Positions 1-12,072 of a stretch of 64,000 bases of DNA are shown piece by piece; position 1 is the stretch's first letter; each line of letters starts with the position of its first letter. The stretch covers positions 105,717,001 through 105,781,000 of the forward strand of contig NC_092333.1 in the NCBI RefSeq assembly GCF_046630445.1, in the 5' to 3' direction. Below the pieces are notes generated by a model. The model was not told the origin of the DNA. It saw only the letters and a list, made by a program, of their open reading frames with translations, and did no database searches. The DNA is from Rutidosis leptorrhynchoides (lineage: Eukaryota; Streptophyta; Magnoliopsida; Asterales; Asteraceae). The position numbers were made by a program, and so were the translations under genes.

Positions 1-1245
1 ATGAAACTCACATTTCAATATTGTGGTTCAATATTGTAGGCAAAATATGTAGATGCAATGACAACAACGAATGCATAGTTGGTCTGAGATTCACGAACAA
101 TACACCCGAACATTATCCATAACCTCCTTAGCTATAACCCACTTGAAACTCGTTTTCAAAATCACCCGAACATAACCCCGTCGTTGTATTTTATGTATAT
201 TATTATTTTTGTATCATAAAAATTATAATACTAATAGTAATAAAATTGATAATAATAATATTAAGTATAATAATAAAATATTGATACTATGAAGTAACAA
301 GTGTGTTTTATAAAAAAAAATGATTGAGTGTAATCCATCTATCTATCCATATGCGTATATATATAGAGATATAGATGTAGATATTTTAAATTTAATAATA
401 TAATAAAACATTAATATAATATAATAAAATAATAATCATTTTTGTTGTTTTCCTTGTCGACATATTTAAATATAATATATATAATAATATAATAATATTG
501 AAATAAAATATAATAATATAATAATATATTTAGAATCAAATTTGAATCGTAAATGTTTAAAAAAAGTCGTATTTATTAAATACTTCAGGGTTATATTATG
601 TAACTTATAATTAATAATTTCTATCATGTCGCTTTCATGTGAATAGTAAATTAATTAATTTCGTTTCATTTACTATTCAATGAATAGTAAATGAATTAAT
701 TTAAATTCAACTATTTAAGCTACACGTTGTTGTACGTTATGCTTTACAAATTGTACATTTTTAATTTAACTTCGTTTCTTAAAAAAAATTACAAAAATTA
801 TATCATAAAAATAAAACGATTTAATACGTAAAATTTTTAAATAGAAAAAGCATCGTTTAATAGTAAATTTTTATCATTTCATATATAAATATTATAAAAT
901 TTAGTTTTCTAGAACTAATTATATTCAATATTCATAACCACGTTTTAAATATACGTCGCAAGTTATTCATACAATTACTATTCCAACTTATCATATATAT
1001 TCAAATAGATATATAAACCAATAAGTTCAATGTACGGTATCATACAATTAATACCTTATTACGCTTTCAGGTTATAGTATATATAGGTATCTATTTACAT
1101 ATAATTGTTCGCGAATCATCGAGAACAGTCGAAGGGTAATTGTATAGTTCAAAATTTTGAGATTCAAATTCATAGACTTTGCTTATCGTGTCGGAAACGT
1201 TAAAGATTAAGTTTAAATTTGGTCAGAAATTTCCGGGTCATCACA
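1..1245 (-). mobile_element. 3' LTR, partial
   Basis: Direct repeat of 6108-7352. On the minus strand it begins TGTGATGACC at 1245 and runs off the left edge, so its terminal ~920 bp are missing here. The sequence is very AT-rich, with (AAT)-type stretches around 236-300 and 410-540. It carries no ORF. It is nearly identical to the other copy, differing at two bases that I could see. Confidence 0.9.
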
Positions 1246-1260
1246 GTATCCCCCCGTTAA
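1246..1260 (-). promoter_or_regulatory. Polypurine tract, plus-strand primer
   Basis: Minus strand reads TTAACGGGGGGATAC directly before the 3' LTR start TGTGATGACC. Upstream lies the inverted pair AAATTTCGGGACGAAATTT, typical of the PPT region of plant gypsy elements. The same arrangement recurs at 63235-63275 beside the other minus-strand gypsy LTR. The last bases adjoining the LTR are less purine-rich than a textbook PPT. Confidence 0.75.
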
Positions 1261-4248
1261 AGAAATTTCGTCCCGAAATTTGAGTGAGGTCGTAATGGCT
1301 AACAATAACAATGTTTTCATGACGTATATGAGTCGATAAATAGAGTTTTATCACCGTTGAATAATATGGATATAACAATCCGATTACTCGAAGCGTAAGA
1401 GAGAAGTTATCGCATAATAGTGAATTTGAAGGAATAGAGATTCGTCTTAACTTTTGATGTAGTAACGATTGATTTCCGGAATTTAAGGAATAGAAAATCT
1501 TCATAATCTAAATAAGATTTGATTCTTCGGGAATTAGGGAAATTAAGTTTTCCTTTGATTGAATGCGTAATCTACCTCGATTGCTATATCTGATATTTCG
1601 CTATAAATTGACCACTTCCGTTTCATTTATTTTCACCACTCCTATAATCTTCTTCCTTATTTCATACTTTCAACAGATTGTGAAATGCTTAATCCAGTTC
1701 TGATTCTTGATATACTCCTAACTTTCATATCTGTCATTCTTCTTTTTCATCTACCACCAGAGGAAGTTACTTTCTTCTACCATTACCTTGGGGTTATAGT
1801 GTTTTTCATTCTCCCGTGTCTTTATATTGCTATACGTATTGATATACACGGTTTGTAATTTCGGGGTTGTTCCAGGGTTTTATATCCTCCGTTATATTTC
1901 GGAGCTCCATGCTTTCGTTCTCTCTTCCCGACTTTAAGTCAAGCGAATAATGGTCCAGAATTCGTAGGTATGGATTTCGGAATGAACATAATTAATGTTC
2001 AAGGAAAGAAATTGTAATGGCACGATCTTGATTTTTCAAATTACCAGAATATCTGGAAAAGGCCGAATCATCAAGAAATATGTTTTCTTGATAATTTTAG
2101 AGGTTAAATAGAATGAAAGAGTTATGTAACATGGTTCATGATGAGGGTGGGATCTGTGAACCTTCATCACGTTCCATTAGAAACTCAGCATGACTTACTG
2201 TAATATAATCACGTTGGCCTGACGTCATTATATTATACTAATTCATGCTTCAGTTCTCAACACTACTTCATAACATTCATATTTTAAACTTGAATTTTTC
2301 AGAATTTAGAAACTAACACAGTTTCTTTTATGATGTAACACAGATAGCGTGAAGGAATGAATAATTTCAGATAGTCACGAAATTATCCTCAGAAATATTG
2401 AGGATATTTATAATGAAAGATACGATGATATCTTAGAATATTCAAGATAAGATGATGATGAAGAATATTATCCGTAAGGGTTTTAGAGTAAGGAGTAAGG
2501 TATTCGTTAATGGCTTCGGCAGATACTGAATCATTTGAATTCTTTGAAGGCAGGTTCAATCTTTGTGATTTATCCTCCTTCATACTTTGCTCAATCCGTT
2601 TTCCAGTTCCAACCTCCTCTTTTCTCAGCTTTACCATCATACCATTCTTTATCATCAAACTTTTGACTGTTAAAGTCGTTTACAGTTTTTGCTGCTTCAT
2701 CAGCATTTCTAGAACTAGTTCGCAGTTCAGGGTGTTTTTCAGAAACTTCACATTCAAAGTATGTAACTGTTGGCGTAGAGGTGCTGCAAGATTTTAAAAT
2801 ACTGATTGCTAATTTCCTTTAATTCGTATGGCAATTATTGTTAAGAGATGTGGATGAGTACATGATAGGGTTATAATGAGTATACGGATTTTTCAGAAGG
2901 TCAAGAACAAATGAAGTTGTTGGTAAATGTGGTGGAACATAAAAGGTTCCCCGGTAACAATATCATATATGTCAAGGTTACAAATCTGAAAGGTCGAAAT
3001 TTACTGGTTGCAAGGGTGATAACACTAGATACCTTGAAAAGGAATTGCAAGATTATTTTCAGTAAAAACAACGCTAAAGGATCTTGCACGGTTTTGAAGT
3101 CAAAGTATAGCTTTGAAAGATGTAGAGATCTAAGAATGATGTCACCGGTTCAGAGTTATGAATTGGATTCTGATCCGTCAATATCAGAATGTGTAATTGA
3201 ATTTGTATGAGATGATTGGGTATCATTGTGAGCATGATTAATAGATTTGTGAATCAAAGTTGAAGAATGTACAATCTAACATATTAATTGCGAACTTATA
3301 TATTTCCCGAGTATTACCTACCCGTTAAAGATTTCACAATTAACATTTTGTACAAAAGAATTTTTATTACAGTCTTTATGAAAATATATGTATGTATATT
3401 TTCTTCAGATGTAATACAGATTTAATGAGTTAATATCATATTAAGCTCATTTGATTTTTGGCTTGAATTAGAAATGAATAATCTCTAAAACATTAGAGAT
3501 TGCATAATCTTTGCGGAGTATTTCACTAATGAAATCAATACTTCATTATTTATTCTTATTAATATTCCTCAATAAAGGATGTTGGTATTCGTGGAATTCT
3601 TGCTAACTTTGCAAGGTGCAATTGATGTTTTCTAGAAAGTTTCGAGTGCATCGAAGATGAAAGTGTAAAATCAACCATGTTATTGAATAATACACTTGGT
3701 TTATTATGAAACGAAATTCATTGAATTGAAACAGAGATTGTAGTTAACGAAGGTTGTACATCATATCATATTAGTAATATGAATTAACAGAGTAGTTAAG
3801 TTTCATACATAATAGCTTAGCACAGAAAGATTTATTAGGGTTTAAAATTTATATATATATAAGATATACATATAATTTCTTCGGAGGGAATGAGTTATTA
3901 TTTTATAACTCGTTGATTCAATATACGCGTTATTGATTCGTAATGATGTCCACGGTAATTCTTGACCTAGAGGAGCTTGTGATGTTAGAGGTGCTGACGA
4001 TTCTAACGATATTGACAGCACTGACTGTGCTGGTGAGGCTAAGGGTATTGTTGTTATTGTGATATAACAAGTCTAACTTGTAAATCATTCACTATTCCGA
4101 TCAAGGTTTCTAATCTATCTGATTTATGGTTAAGGCTTGAATAGATAATCTCTAAACTTTAGAAATTACATAATCGCCGTAGAATGTTTCTCCGATGAAG
4201 TTATGAATCAATACTTCATCATTTATTGTTGTTGATACTCCTTGGTAT
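1261..4248. other. Internal region of the element, no recognisable pol
   Basis: About 3 kb between the gag-like ORF and the PPT. Open frames are short and scattered on both strands, and none shows protease (D-T/S-G), RT (Y-x-D-D), RNase H or integrase motifs. On the minus strand a stretch around 2800-2620 stays open for about 60 codons with a charged composition that I cannot assign. The simplest reading is a large retrotransposon derivative whose coding part was replaced by filler. Confidence 0.6.
3478..4232. repeat. Duplicated ~80-bp block inside the element
   Basis: Positions 3478-3560 and about 4140-4232 share a diverged block: ATCTCTAAA, then ATTAGAGATT or a variant, ATAATC, a cysteine-like TTTC stretch and AATCAATACTTCAT. 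The copies are about 665 bp apart in direct orientation. This suggests a segmental duplication inside the internal region, which may account for some of its non-coding length. Confidence 0.6.
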
Positions 4249-4797
4249 CTATGGTGCGTATGATGTTGATATCCGAGGTACAGATCGTGATGTTGAGGCG
4301 TGTGATGTGGATGTTGTTGGTGGTGGTAATGGTACTGTTGGTGTTGTTGTCAGTGGTACTAGTGCTGTTGGTGTTGAGGATGGTGATGTTACTGGTGTTG
4401 GTGATACTGCTGGTGTTTGTAAATTGTGTATCGTGCTCTCTAAAGTTAACACTCGAGCTCGAAGTTCTTTAACTTCTTCTACTAACCCTGGTTGGTTATC
4501 GGTGTGAGGTCGGATATCTTTTCTGGTTCCGTTAATGGTAGCTTCAAGATGAAAAATTCTCGCAAAAAGAGTATAAACGGTGTTGCGAACAGGTTCGCCA
4601 GTAAGTGGATCGAGTACTCCGACGTTAGGCGGTAGGTTCGGCTCGTGGTATGGAGTACCTTCTTCATTTCTCCATAGGGTAAGTATTTCGCTAACCCATC
4701 TCCACTTTCTAAAGAAATCACGGTAGTTGATCGGTCGATGCGGTCCCGTCACGCTGTCTTCGGAGTTGGAGGGACTTGGTCTATTCGAGGAGGCCAT
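4249..4797 (-). CDS. Gag-like N-terminal protein of the retrotransposon
   Basis: A 182-residue ORF beginning MASSNRPSP, about 370 bp downstream of the PBS on the same strand. That is where gag starts in plant gypsy elements. Residues ~20-105 form a mixed region (IN-Y-R-D-FF-R-K-W). Residues ~106-128 have a heptad-like pattern (VEEVKELRARVLTLESTIHNL) and are probably a short coiled coil. Residues ~130-182 are a low-complexity Pro/Ser/Thr tail. There is no CCHC knuckle and no protease. The usual gag is 300-500 residues, so this is a shortened gag or only its N-terminus. No in-frame pol follows. The opposite strand of the P/S/T tail reads as valine/leucine-rich ORFs that I take to be shadows. 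Gag identity rests on position and composition, not on a confirmed domain. Confidence 0.6.
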   Translation of the reverse strand: MASSNRPSPSNSEDSVTGPHRPINYRDFFRKWRWVSEILTLWRNEEGTPYHEPNLPPNVGVLDPLTGEPVRNTVYTLFARIFHLEATINGTRKDIRPHTDNQPGLVEEVKELRARVLTLESTIHNLQTPAVSPTPVTSPSSTPTALVPLTTTPTVPLPPPTTSTSHASTSRSVPRISTSYAP

Positions 4798-5169
4798 CTT
4801 ACGTGTTCACAGAAAGTTATGAAATGATTCTTGGTATAAATTGAGGGTTGAATACTGGATGATACCTTCGTCTTCTCGCATACGTATATATAGTAAAAGG
4901 ATTCCGTAATTTACGGAGGAAATTTCGAAAAGCGCCAAATAAGATTCACTGTAGTAGATATGATAGGATATGATTTGTATATACACCGTGTATGCAATAA
5001 ATGCAAAAACACGTGTCAAGACGTAAGATTGATAAATAGGTAATTTCCGACAAGAAATGATAAGCAAAACTTTTTACATGTAGACACGGTCAAAGTCCAG
5101 ACTTACGAATGCATCCTAACATCTATCAGTTAGACACATTAATGCAAGACCTGATTCGCTAAGACCAAC
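4798..5169 (-). other. 5' untranslated leader of the retrotransposon
   Basis: Lies between the PBS and the gag-like start. The ~115 bp next to the PBS (5066-5169) are clearly homologous to 10498-10597 in the second element: both contain the ACACGGTCAAAGTCC / ACACGGTCGAAGTCC block and TATCAGTTAGACACA. These two elements are therefore related in their leader although their LTRs differ greatly in length. Confidence 0.7.
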
Positions 5170-5181
5170 GCTCTGATACCA
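5170..5181 (-). promoter_or_regulatory. Primer binding site (initiator tRNA-Met type)
   Basis: Minus strand TGGTATCAGAGC, two bases downstream of the LTR end, matches the 3' end of plant initiator methionine tRNA, the usual primer of plant gypsy elements. It fixes the element's orientation as minus. Confidence 0.9.
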
Positions 5182-5183
5182 AC

Positions 5184-7352
5184 TGTGACGATCGCTCCAA
5201 ATCCATATGGACGAACACGTCATTCGTTGATTTCATTGCGAGGTATTTGACCTCTATATGATACGTTTTGTAAACATTGCATTCTTTTGAAAAGGAACAC
5301 CATAAATGTATATTTAAATCAAAGGTTTTCGACAACTGATGATTTCTACATATAGACAATCACCGTATATAATAGTTTACAATAGTACTTTCGTTGACAA
5401 TACAGTCAAATAAGGTACATGGTGATGAATTGGTGAATGCAACGTTTTCTTGAAAAATATGTCAGGTAAGACTCCATGCACATAGCTTGTATATCATATA
5501 AGCAAACAGCGGAAGACTTCTAGGGAACCTGAGAATAAACATGCTAACAAGTGTCAACACAAAGGTTGGTGAGTTCATAGTTTATATGTTTTGCATAATC
5601 TGTATATAAAGATGGATCACAAGATTTCAGTTGTTTCTTCCATAAATGGTTATCAAAATATTCTACAAGAATGAGCACCCTGGTAACTAAGCTTTAACGT
5701 CTATATAATAAGTACCCCTCGTTTAACATGCAACCAACATGTACAATACACTCAAATAGCATACGTCTGTTTTATAGTTCAGGATAGGATTTCTATACCT
5801 GGAACAGACGGGGATGTCAAACCCTATGGATCCATATACTACTACTCGCGCCCACCAGTTCTTATAACTGGAAGTTAACGGTTACCAAAGCTAAGGGATT
5901 TTCGGTTCAAACTCGGTGTAGAATTTAGTATGTACTTGTATCCATTATGTTTAAAATAAAGTGCATGTATTCTCAGCCCAAAAATATATATTGCAAAAGC
6001 AATTAAAAGGGATCGTATGAAACTCACCCATATAAATATTGTAAATCAGTTAATAAAGCATTTGCATGTATTCTCAGCCCAAAAATATTGAGAGAAAAAG
6101 GGTTCTTATGAAACTCACATTTCAATATTGTGGTTCAATATTGTAGGCAAAATATGTAGATGCAATGACAACAACGAATGCATAGTTGGTCTGAGATTCA
6201 CGAACAATACACCCGAACATTATCCATAACCTCCTTAGCTATAACCCACTTGAAACTCGTTTTCAAAATCACCCGAACATAACCCCGTCGTTGTATTTTA
6301 TGTATATTATTATTTTTGTATCATAAAAATAATAATACTAATAGTAATAAAATTGATAATAATAATATTAAGTATAATAATAAAATATTGATACTATGAA
6401 GTAACAAGTGTGTTTTATAAAAAAAAATGATTGAGTGTAATCCATCTATCTATCCATATGCGTATATACATAGAGATATAGATGTAGATATTTTAAATTT
6501 AATAATATAATAAAACATTAATATAATATAATAAAATAATAATCATTTTTGTTGTTTTCCTTGTCGACATATTTAAATATAATATATATAATAATATAAT
6601 AATATTGAAATAAAATATAATAATATAATAATATATTTAGAATCAAATTTGAATCGTAAATGTTTAAAAAAAGTCGTATTTATTAAATACTTCAGGGTTA
6701 TATTATGTAACTTATAATTAATAATTTCTATCATGTCGCTTTCATGTGAATAGTAAATTAATTAATTTCGTTTCATTTACTATTCAATGAATAGTAAATG
6801 AATTAATTTAAATTCAACTATTTAAGCTACACGTTGTTGTACGTTATGCTTTACAAATTGTACATTTTTAATTTAACTTCGTTTCTTAAAAAAAATTACA
6901 AAAATTATATCATAAAAATAAAACGATTTAATACGTAAAATTTTTAAATAGAAAAAGCATCGTTTAATAGTAAATTTTTATCATTTCATATATAAATATT
7001 ATAAAATTTAGTTTTCTAGAACTAATTATATTCAATATTCATAACCACGTTTTAAATATACGTCGCAAGTTATTCATACAATTACTATTCCAACTTATCA
7101 TATATATTCAAATAGATATATAAACCAATAAGTTCAATGTACGGTATCATACAATTAATACCTTATTACGCTTTCAGGTTATAGTATATATAGGTATCTA
7201 TTTACATATAATTGTTCGCGAATCATCGAGAACAGTCGAAGGGTAATTGTATAGTTCAAAATTTTGAGATTCAAATTCATAGACTTTGCTTATCGTGTCG
7301 GAAACGTTAAAGATTAAGTTTAAATTTGGTCAGAAATTTCCGGGTCATCACA
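5184..7352 (-). mobile_element. 5' LTR (2169 bp)
   Basis: Begins TGTGATGACC at 7352 and ends CGTCACA at 5184 (TG...CA) on the minus strand, directly followed by the PBS. The segment 5184-5560 is homologous to the terminal part of the solo LTR 15610-20621 (inverted) and to the LTRs at 8055, 10612, 18811 and 59520. They share a block ending ATTTGACCTCTATATGATACG or a close variant, so all of these belong to one gypsy superfamily. Confidence 0.92.
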
Positions 7353-7850
7353 GTTAGGGAGAATTTGTTTGACGGGAAAACCAGCTGCGCAGTTGAGCAT
7401 ATTAAACAGTCTGACGAGTTATGCAATTTGTACAAGAATAAGGATGTGAGTGCATATTCTTTTAAATTGAGACATTTCCCTTATTCATTAACAAGGGACG
7501 TGAGGGCATGGTTGAAATCTCAACCATATAACTCAATCACAACTTACGCCCAACTTCGCGACAAGTTCATTACCAGGTATTTTTCGCAAGTTAAAGTAGA
7601 GAAGTTAAAAGGTGAGATTAATTCATTTGCTCAGAAGTATGATAAGTCACTGTATGAGGCATGAGAGAGATTGAAGAGAATGTTGCGCAACTGTCCGCAG
7701 CATGGATCAGTTAAAGGTCCCATTGTGCGGATATTTTACAGGGGTATTGAGGATCATACTAGGGGTATTTTAGATTCTTCGGCTGGAGGAGTGTTCTTGT
7801 ATAAGACGCCAAATTAGGCGTATCAACTTTTAGAAGACATGGTCGTTTAA
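7353..7850 (+). pseudogene. Retrotransposon gag domain fragment (gypsy), interrupted on its left
   Basis: One frame reads through as a classic plant retrotransposon gag core (Retrotrans_gag family). After RENLFDGKTSC come FKLRHFPYSLTRDVRAWLKSQP, TYAQLRDKFITRYF, LYEA-x-ERLKRMLRNCPQHG, RIFYRG and GGVFLYKTPN-x-AYQLLEDM. Two in-frame stops break it: TGA at 7662-7664, where the family has Trp (LYEAW), and TAG at 7815-7817, where it has Glu. The frame ends at TAA 7848-7850. The N-terminal part is cut off by the young LTR element at 7352 and must lie left of the window. This is a dead remnant of an older gypsy copy. The 200 bp after it (7851-8049) hold no ORF and a partly repeated phrase, AACATTTCGTAAACT, at about 7850 and 7930. 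Confidence 0.88.
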
Positions 7851-8984
7851 CATTTCGTAAACTATGACAGTCACTTTTTCTTAAATTGTGTGTCTTTTAT
7901 CCGGGGACAATAGATTTAGGATGGAAGGAATAACATTTCGTAAACTGTGTATTTTTGTCTGTAGATTTTTAATTTGGGACTGAGAAAAAAAATTTAATTA
8001 TCCTTATTCTCTCTTTTTCGACAAGCAAAAATTATATTAACCGCGAAAGAGTCCTGAGATGACCCGTCCTATTCCATAAGGACGAATAAAATAATATATG
8101 ATTACATTGCGAGGTATTTGACCTCTATATGATACATTTTACAACATTGCATTCGTTTTAAAAGACAAACTTTCATTAAATCGAAAGTTGACAGGCATGC
8201 ATACCATTTCATAATATCCAACTATAAATGATCTAATCTTTATTGAACTCAATGACTTGAATGTAACGTCTTTTGAAATATGCCATGAATGACTCCAAGT
8301 AATATCTCTAAAATGAGCAAATGCACAGCGGTAGATTTCTTTAATACCTGAGAATAAACATGCTTTCAAGTGTCAACCAAAAGGTTAGTGAGTTCATTAG
8401 TTTATCATAATCAATCATTTTTATTAATTTAATAGACCACAAGATTTTCATTTCCATTTCTCTTAAACACAATCTCATATCAGGCATTTCGCAAACTGCA
8501 TAGAGATAAAAATCATTCATATGGTGAACACCTGGTAACCGACCTTAACAAGATGCATATAGAATATCCCCATCATTCCGGGACAACTTTGGACATGATA
8601 AATTCAAAGTACTAAAGCATCCGCGACATGGATGGGGCTTGTTGGGCCCAATAGATCTATCTTTAGGATTCCCGTCAATTAGGGTGTCTGTTCCCTAATT
8701 CTTAGATTACCAGACTAAAAGGGGCATATTCGGTTTAATAATTCAACCATAGAATGTAGTTTCACGTACTTGTGTCTATTTTGTAAAATATTTATAAAAG
8801 CAGCGCATGTATTCTCAGTCCCAAAAATATATATTACAAAAGTATTAAAAGGGAGCAAATGAAACTCACAATACGATATTTTGTAGTAAAAATATTCATA
8901 CTCCGAACTGAACGATGCAGGGTTGGCATCGGATTCACGAACCTATATCATTTATATATATATTAACACAAATAATTGCAATCG

Positions 8985-9117
<133 letters not shown>

Positions 9118-9317
9118 TTATTAGTTATATCATTTTTATATTAATAACGTATATGTCTCATATATTCATTTTATATAAAAATATTAATTTTGTTACGTTA
9201 TATGTATTAAATATATTTTCCTATAACTAATATTTATTTGATAAAATAATATTATTAATAAAAATTTGTATATAAAAATAATTAGAATTAGTAATGATAC
9301 TGATATTAATAGTTTTG

Positions 9318-9380
<63 letters not shown>
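9318..9380. repeat. (AAT)n microsatellite
   Basis: A run of about 20 AAT units inside the LTR. Related tracts follow at 9550-9570 and 9643-9750. Homologous but longer tracts lie in the other LTR copy (11310-11461), so these microsatellites changed length after the LTRs were made. Confidence 0.95.
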
Positions 9381-9383
<3 letters not shown>

Positions 9384-9641
9384 GTAATGTTAGTAATAAT
9401 AATAGTAAAAAAAATGATAATAATAATAAGATAAAAATGGTTGTTTTCATAAAAATAATATTTTAAATAATAATGGTACTTATAATAAAAATGATGATTT
9501 TAATAGAAGTTTTAATAGTCATATTAATAATAATACTATATATTTTTAATAATAATAATAATGATAATAATATTAATTATTCTAATAACCTTATTTCTAA
9601 TATTGGTAATAATAATAATTACTTAATAACAATCAATAATA

Positions 9642-9760
<119 letters not shown>

Positions 9761-9789
9761 TAAGAGTATGAGTAATAACTACCTCAAAG

Positions 9790-10036
9790 GAGTAGCACTA
9801 AAAAGATGGCCAAGCCCGGGTTTGAACCAGTGACCTCTCGCTAAACACACAACATCTTAAACCATCAAACTGCCTTTGCTTTTCTGATAAAATCATAACT
9901 TAATTATGTTTAACTTGTATCAAATTGTTCCATTCTTCTTCTTCTCCTTTTTCTTAAAAGAAATGCCAAAGTCGGGGCTTGAACCCACGACCTCGCGTTT
10001 ACCCATCAACAAACTTATCCATTCAGCCATTTCGTC
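9790..10036 (-). other. Two tRNA-like (SINE-head-like) segments inside the LTR
   Basis: On the minus strand there are two successive Pol III-type modules. The first (10036-9964) has an A-box-like TGGCTGAATGG and, about 35 nt later, a B-box-like GGTTCAAGCCC. The second (about 9880-9792) has GGCAGTTTGATGG followed by GGTTCAAACCC. B boxes of plant tRNAs follow GGTTCRANTCC, and both segments match at nearly every position. Neither forms a complete tRNA with matched acceptor arms that I can see, so these are tRNA-derived relics rather than tRNA genes. Both are present in the sister LTR. Confidence 0.55.
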
Positions 10037-10497
10037 TTTTCTGATCTTATCCCATCCTAATTATATATAAACCGTATAACTGTTTCCTTTTCTTCTTCAA
10101 AAGCAAGACTCACTTAACACTTTCATCATCATCATTTCCATTACCAATCACCGGGTTCTTTATCATGTATTTTTATCATTATAATCTTAATCACTTTCAT
10201 AATCATGATCTTAATTAATATCATAATCTTACTTTTATCATCATCATTCATTTGGCCACTTGTTTGATTCATTGGATCCACCAAATAACCCACTAACCTA
10301 ATACAATAAAAGAGTTCGCTTAATATAAACAAAATAAAAGGGACATCGAATTTCAGCAGCCTTTATACAACGACTCCCATCATAATCTTTTTACGTCCTC
10401 CTAATCATAGTATCCCTTCTTTTTATCACTATGTATTTCATTCATTTCTTCATCAACTCTATCCTTTATCTCCGCAAAAAAAAAAAAAAATAGAAAC

Positions 10498-10597
10498 TTT
10501 TTAACTTGCAGACACGGTCGAAGTCCAGACTCACTAATGCATCTTAACAACTATCAGTTAGACACACTAATGCAAGACCTGGTTTGCTAAGACCACC
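10498..10597 (-). other. Leader remnant of the collapsed element
   Basis: Homologous to 5066-5169 beside the PBS of the first element (CACGGTCGAAGTCCAGACT and TATCAGTTAGACACACTAAT). This is all that survives of the internal region. Confidence 0.85.
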
Positions 10598-10609
10598 GCT
10601 TTGATACCA
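10598..10609 (-). promoter_or_regulatory. Primer binding site, one mismatch
   Basis: Minus strand TGGTATCAAAGC, two bases from the LTR end. It differs from the TGGTATCAGAGC of the first element at one position (G to A). Confidence 0.85.
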
Positions 10610-10988
10610 CATGAGATGACCCGTCCTATTCCATAAGGACGAATACAATAACATATGATTACATTGCGAGGTATTTGACCTCTATATGATACATTTTACA
10701 ACATTGCATTCGTTTTAAAAGACAAACTTTCATTACATCGAAAGTTGACAGGCATGCATACCATTTCATAATATCCAACTATAAATGATCTAATCTTTAT
10801 TGAACTCAACGACTTGAATGCAATGTCTTATGAAATATGCCATGAATGACTCAAATAATATCTCTAAAATGAGCAAATGCACAGCGGAAAACATTCATAC
10901 TCCGAACTGAACGATGCAGGGTTGGCATCGGATTCACGAACCTATATCATTTATATATATATTAACACACATAATTGCAATCGAACAA

Positions 10989-11110
<122 letters not shown>

Positions 11111-11309
11111 TTATTAGTTATATCATTTTTATATTAATAACGTATATGTCTCATATATTCATTTTATATAAAAAATATTAATTTTGTTACGTTATATGTA
11201 TTAAATATATTTTCCTATGACAAATATTTATTTGATAAAATATTATTATTAATAAAAATTTGTATCTAAAAATAATTAGAATTAGTAATGATACTGATAT
11301 TAATAATTT

Positions 11310-11464
<155 letters not shown>

Positions 11465-11629
11465 GTAATGTTAGTAATAATAATAATAGTAAAAAAAATG
11501 ATAATAATAATAAGATAAAAATGTTTGTTTTCATAAAATTAATATTTTAAATAATAATGGTACTTATAATAAAAATGATGATTTTAATAGAAGTTTTAAT
11601 AGTCATATTAATAATAATACTATATATTT

Positions 11630-11632
<3 letters not shown>

Positions 11633-11677
<45 letters not shown>

Positions 11678-11680
11678 TTA
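11633..11680. repeat. (AAT)n microsatellite
   Basis: About 15 AAT units, homologous to the shorter tract near 9548-9570. Confidence 0.93.
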
Positions 11681-11829
11681 ATATTAATTATTCTAATAAC
11701 CTTATTTCTAATATTGGTAATAATAATAATTACTTAATAACAATCAATAATAAATAATATAATAATAATAATAATAACAATAGAAATAATAATAATAAGA
11801 GTATGAGTAATAACTACCTCAAAGGAGTA

Positions 11830-12072
11830 GCACTAAAAAGATGACCAAGCCCGGGTTTGAACCCGTGACCTCTCGCTAAACACATAACATCTTAAACCAT
11901 CAAACTGTCTTTGCTTTTCTGGTTAAATCATAACTTAATTATGTTTAACTTGTATCAAATGGTTCCATTCTTCTTCTTCTCCTTTTTCTAAAAAGAAATG
12001 CCAAAGCCGGGGCTTGAACCCACGACCTCGCGTTTACCCATCAACAAACTTATCCATTCAGCCATTTCGTCT
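11830..12072 (-). other. Second copy of the two tRNA-like segments
   Basis: Same two modules as at 9790-10036, on the minus strand: A-box-like TGGCTGAATGG with B-box-like GGTTCAAGCCC (12072-12001), and GGTTCAAACCC of the partner around 11860. In this copy the flanking base is C, giving GGGTTCAAACCCGGG, a slightly better T-arm stem than in the sister copy. Confidence 0.55.

Larger units (their letters stand above)
1..7352 (-). mobile_element. Young non-autonomous gypsy-type LTR retrotransposon (3' LTR cut by window edge)
   Basis: Read on the minus strand, the element has a 5' LTR (5184-7352), a tRNA-Met type primer binding site (5170-5181), a gag-like ORF (4249-4797), about 3 kb without a recognisable pol, a purine-rich tract (1246-1260) and a 3' LTR that leaves the window at base 1. 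The two LTRs align over 1245 bp with no net length change. By eye I found only two substitutions (near 213 and 353 of the left copy), so the insertion is recent. I saw no protease, RT, RNase H or integrase on either strand, so it must be mobilised in trans. The right junction is 7352; the 5 bp after it (7353-7357, GTTAG) should be the TSD, but its partner lies outside the window. Confidence 0.88.

Noticed and set aside
2911-3210. 99-codon plus-strand ORF
   Set aside because: Antisense to the direction of the element, no motif, composition typical of AT-rich non-coding DNA.
4226-4507. Val/Gly-rich plus-strand ORFs opposite the gag-like ORF
   Set aside because: Antisense shadow of the Pro/Ser/Thr-coding tail of the minus-strand ORF 4249-4797.
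9790-10036. Functional tRNA genes
   Set aside because: A- and B-box-like motifs are present but I could not find matching acceptor and anticodon stems.
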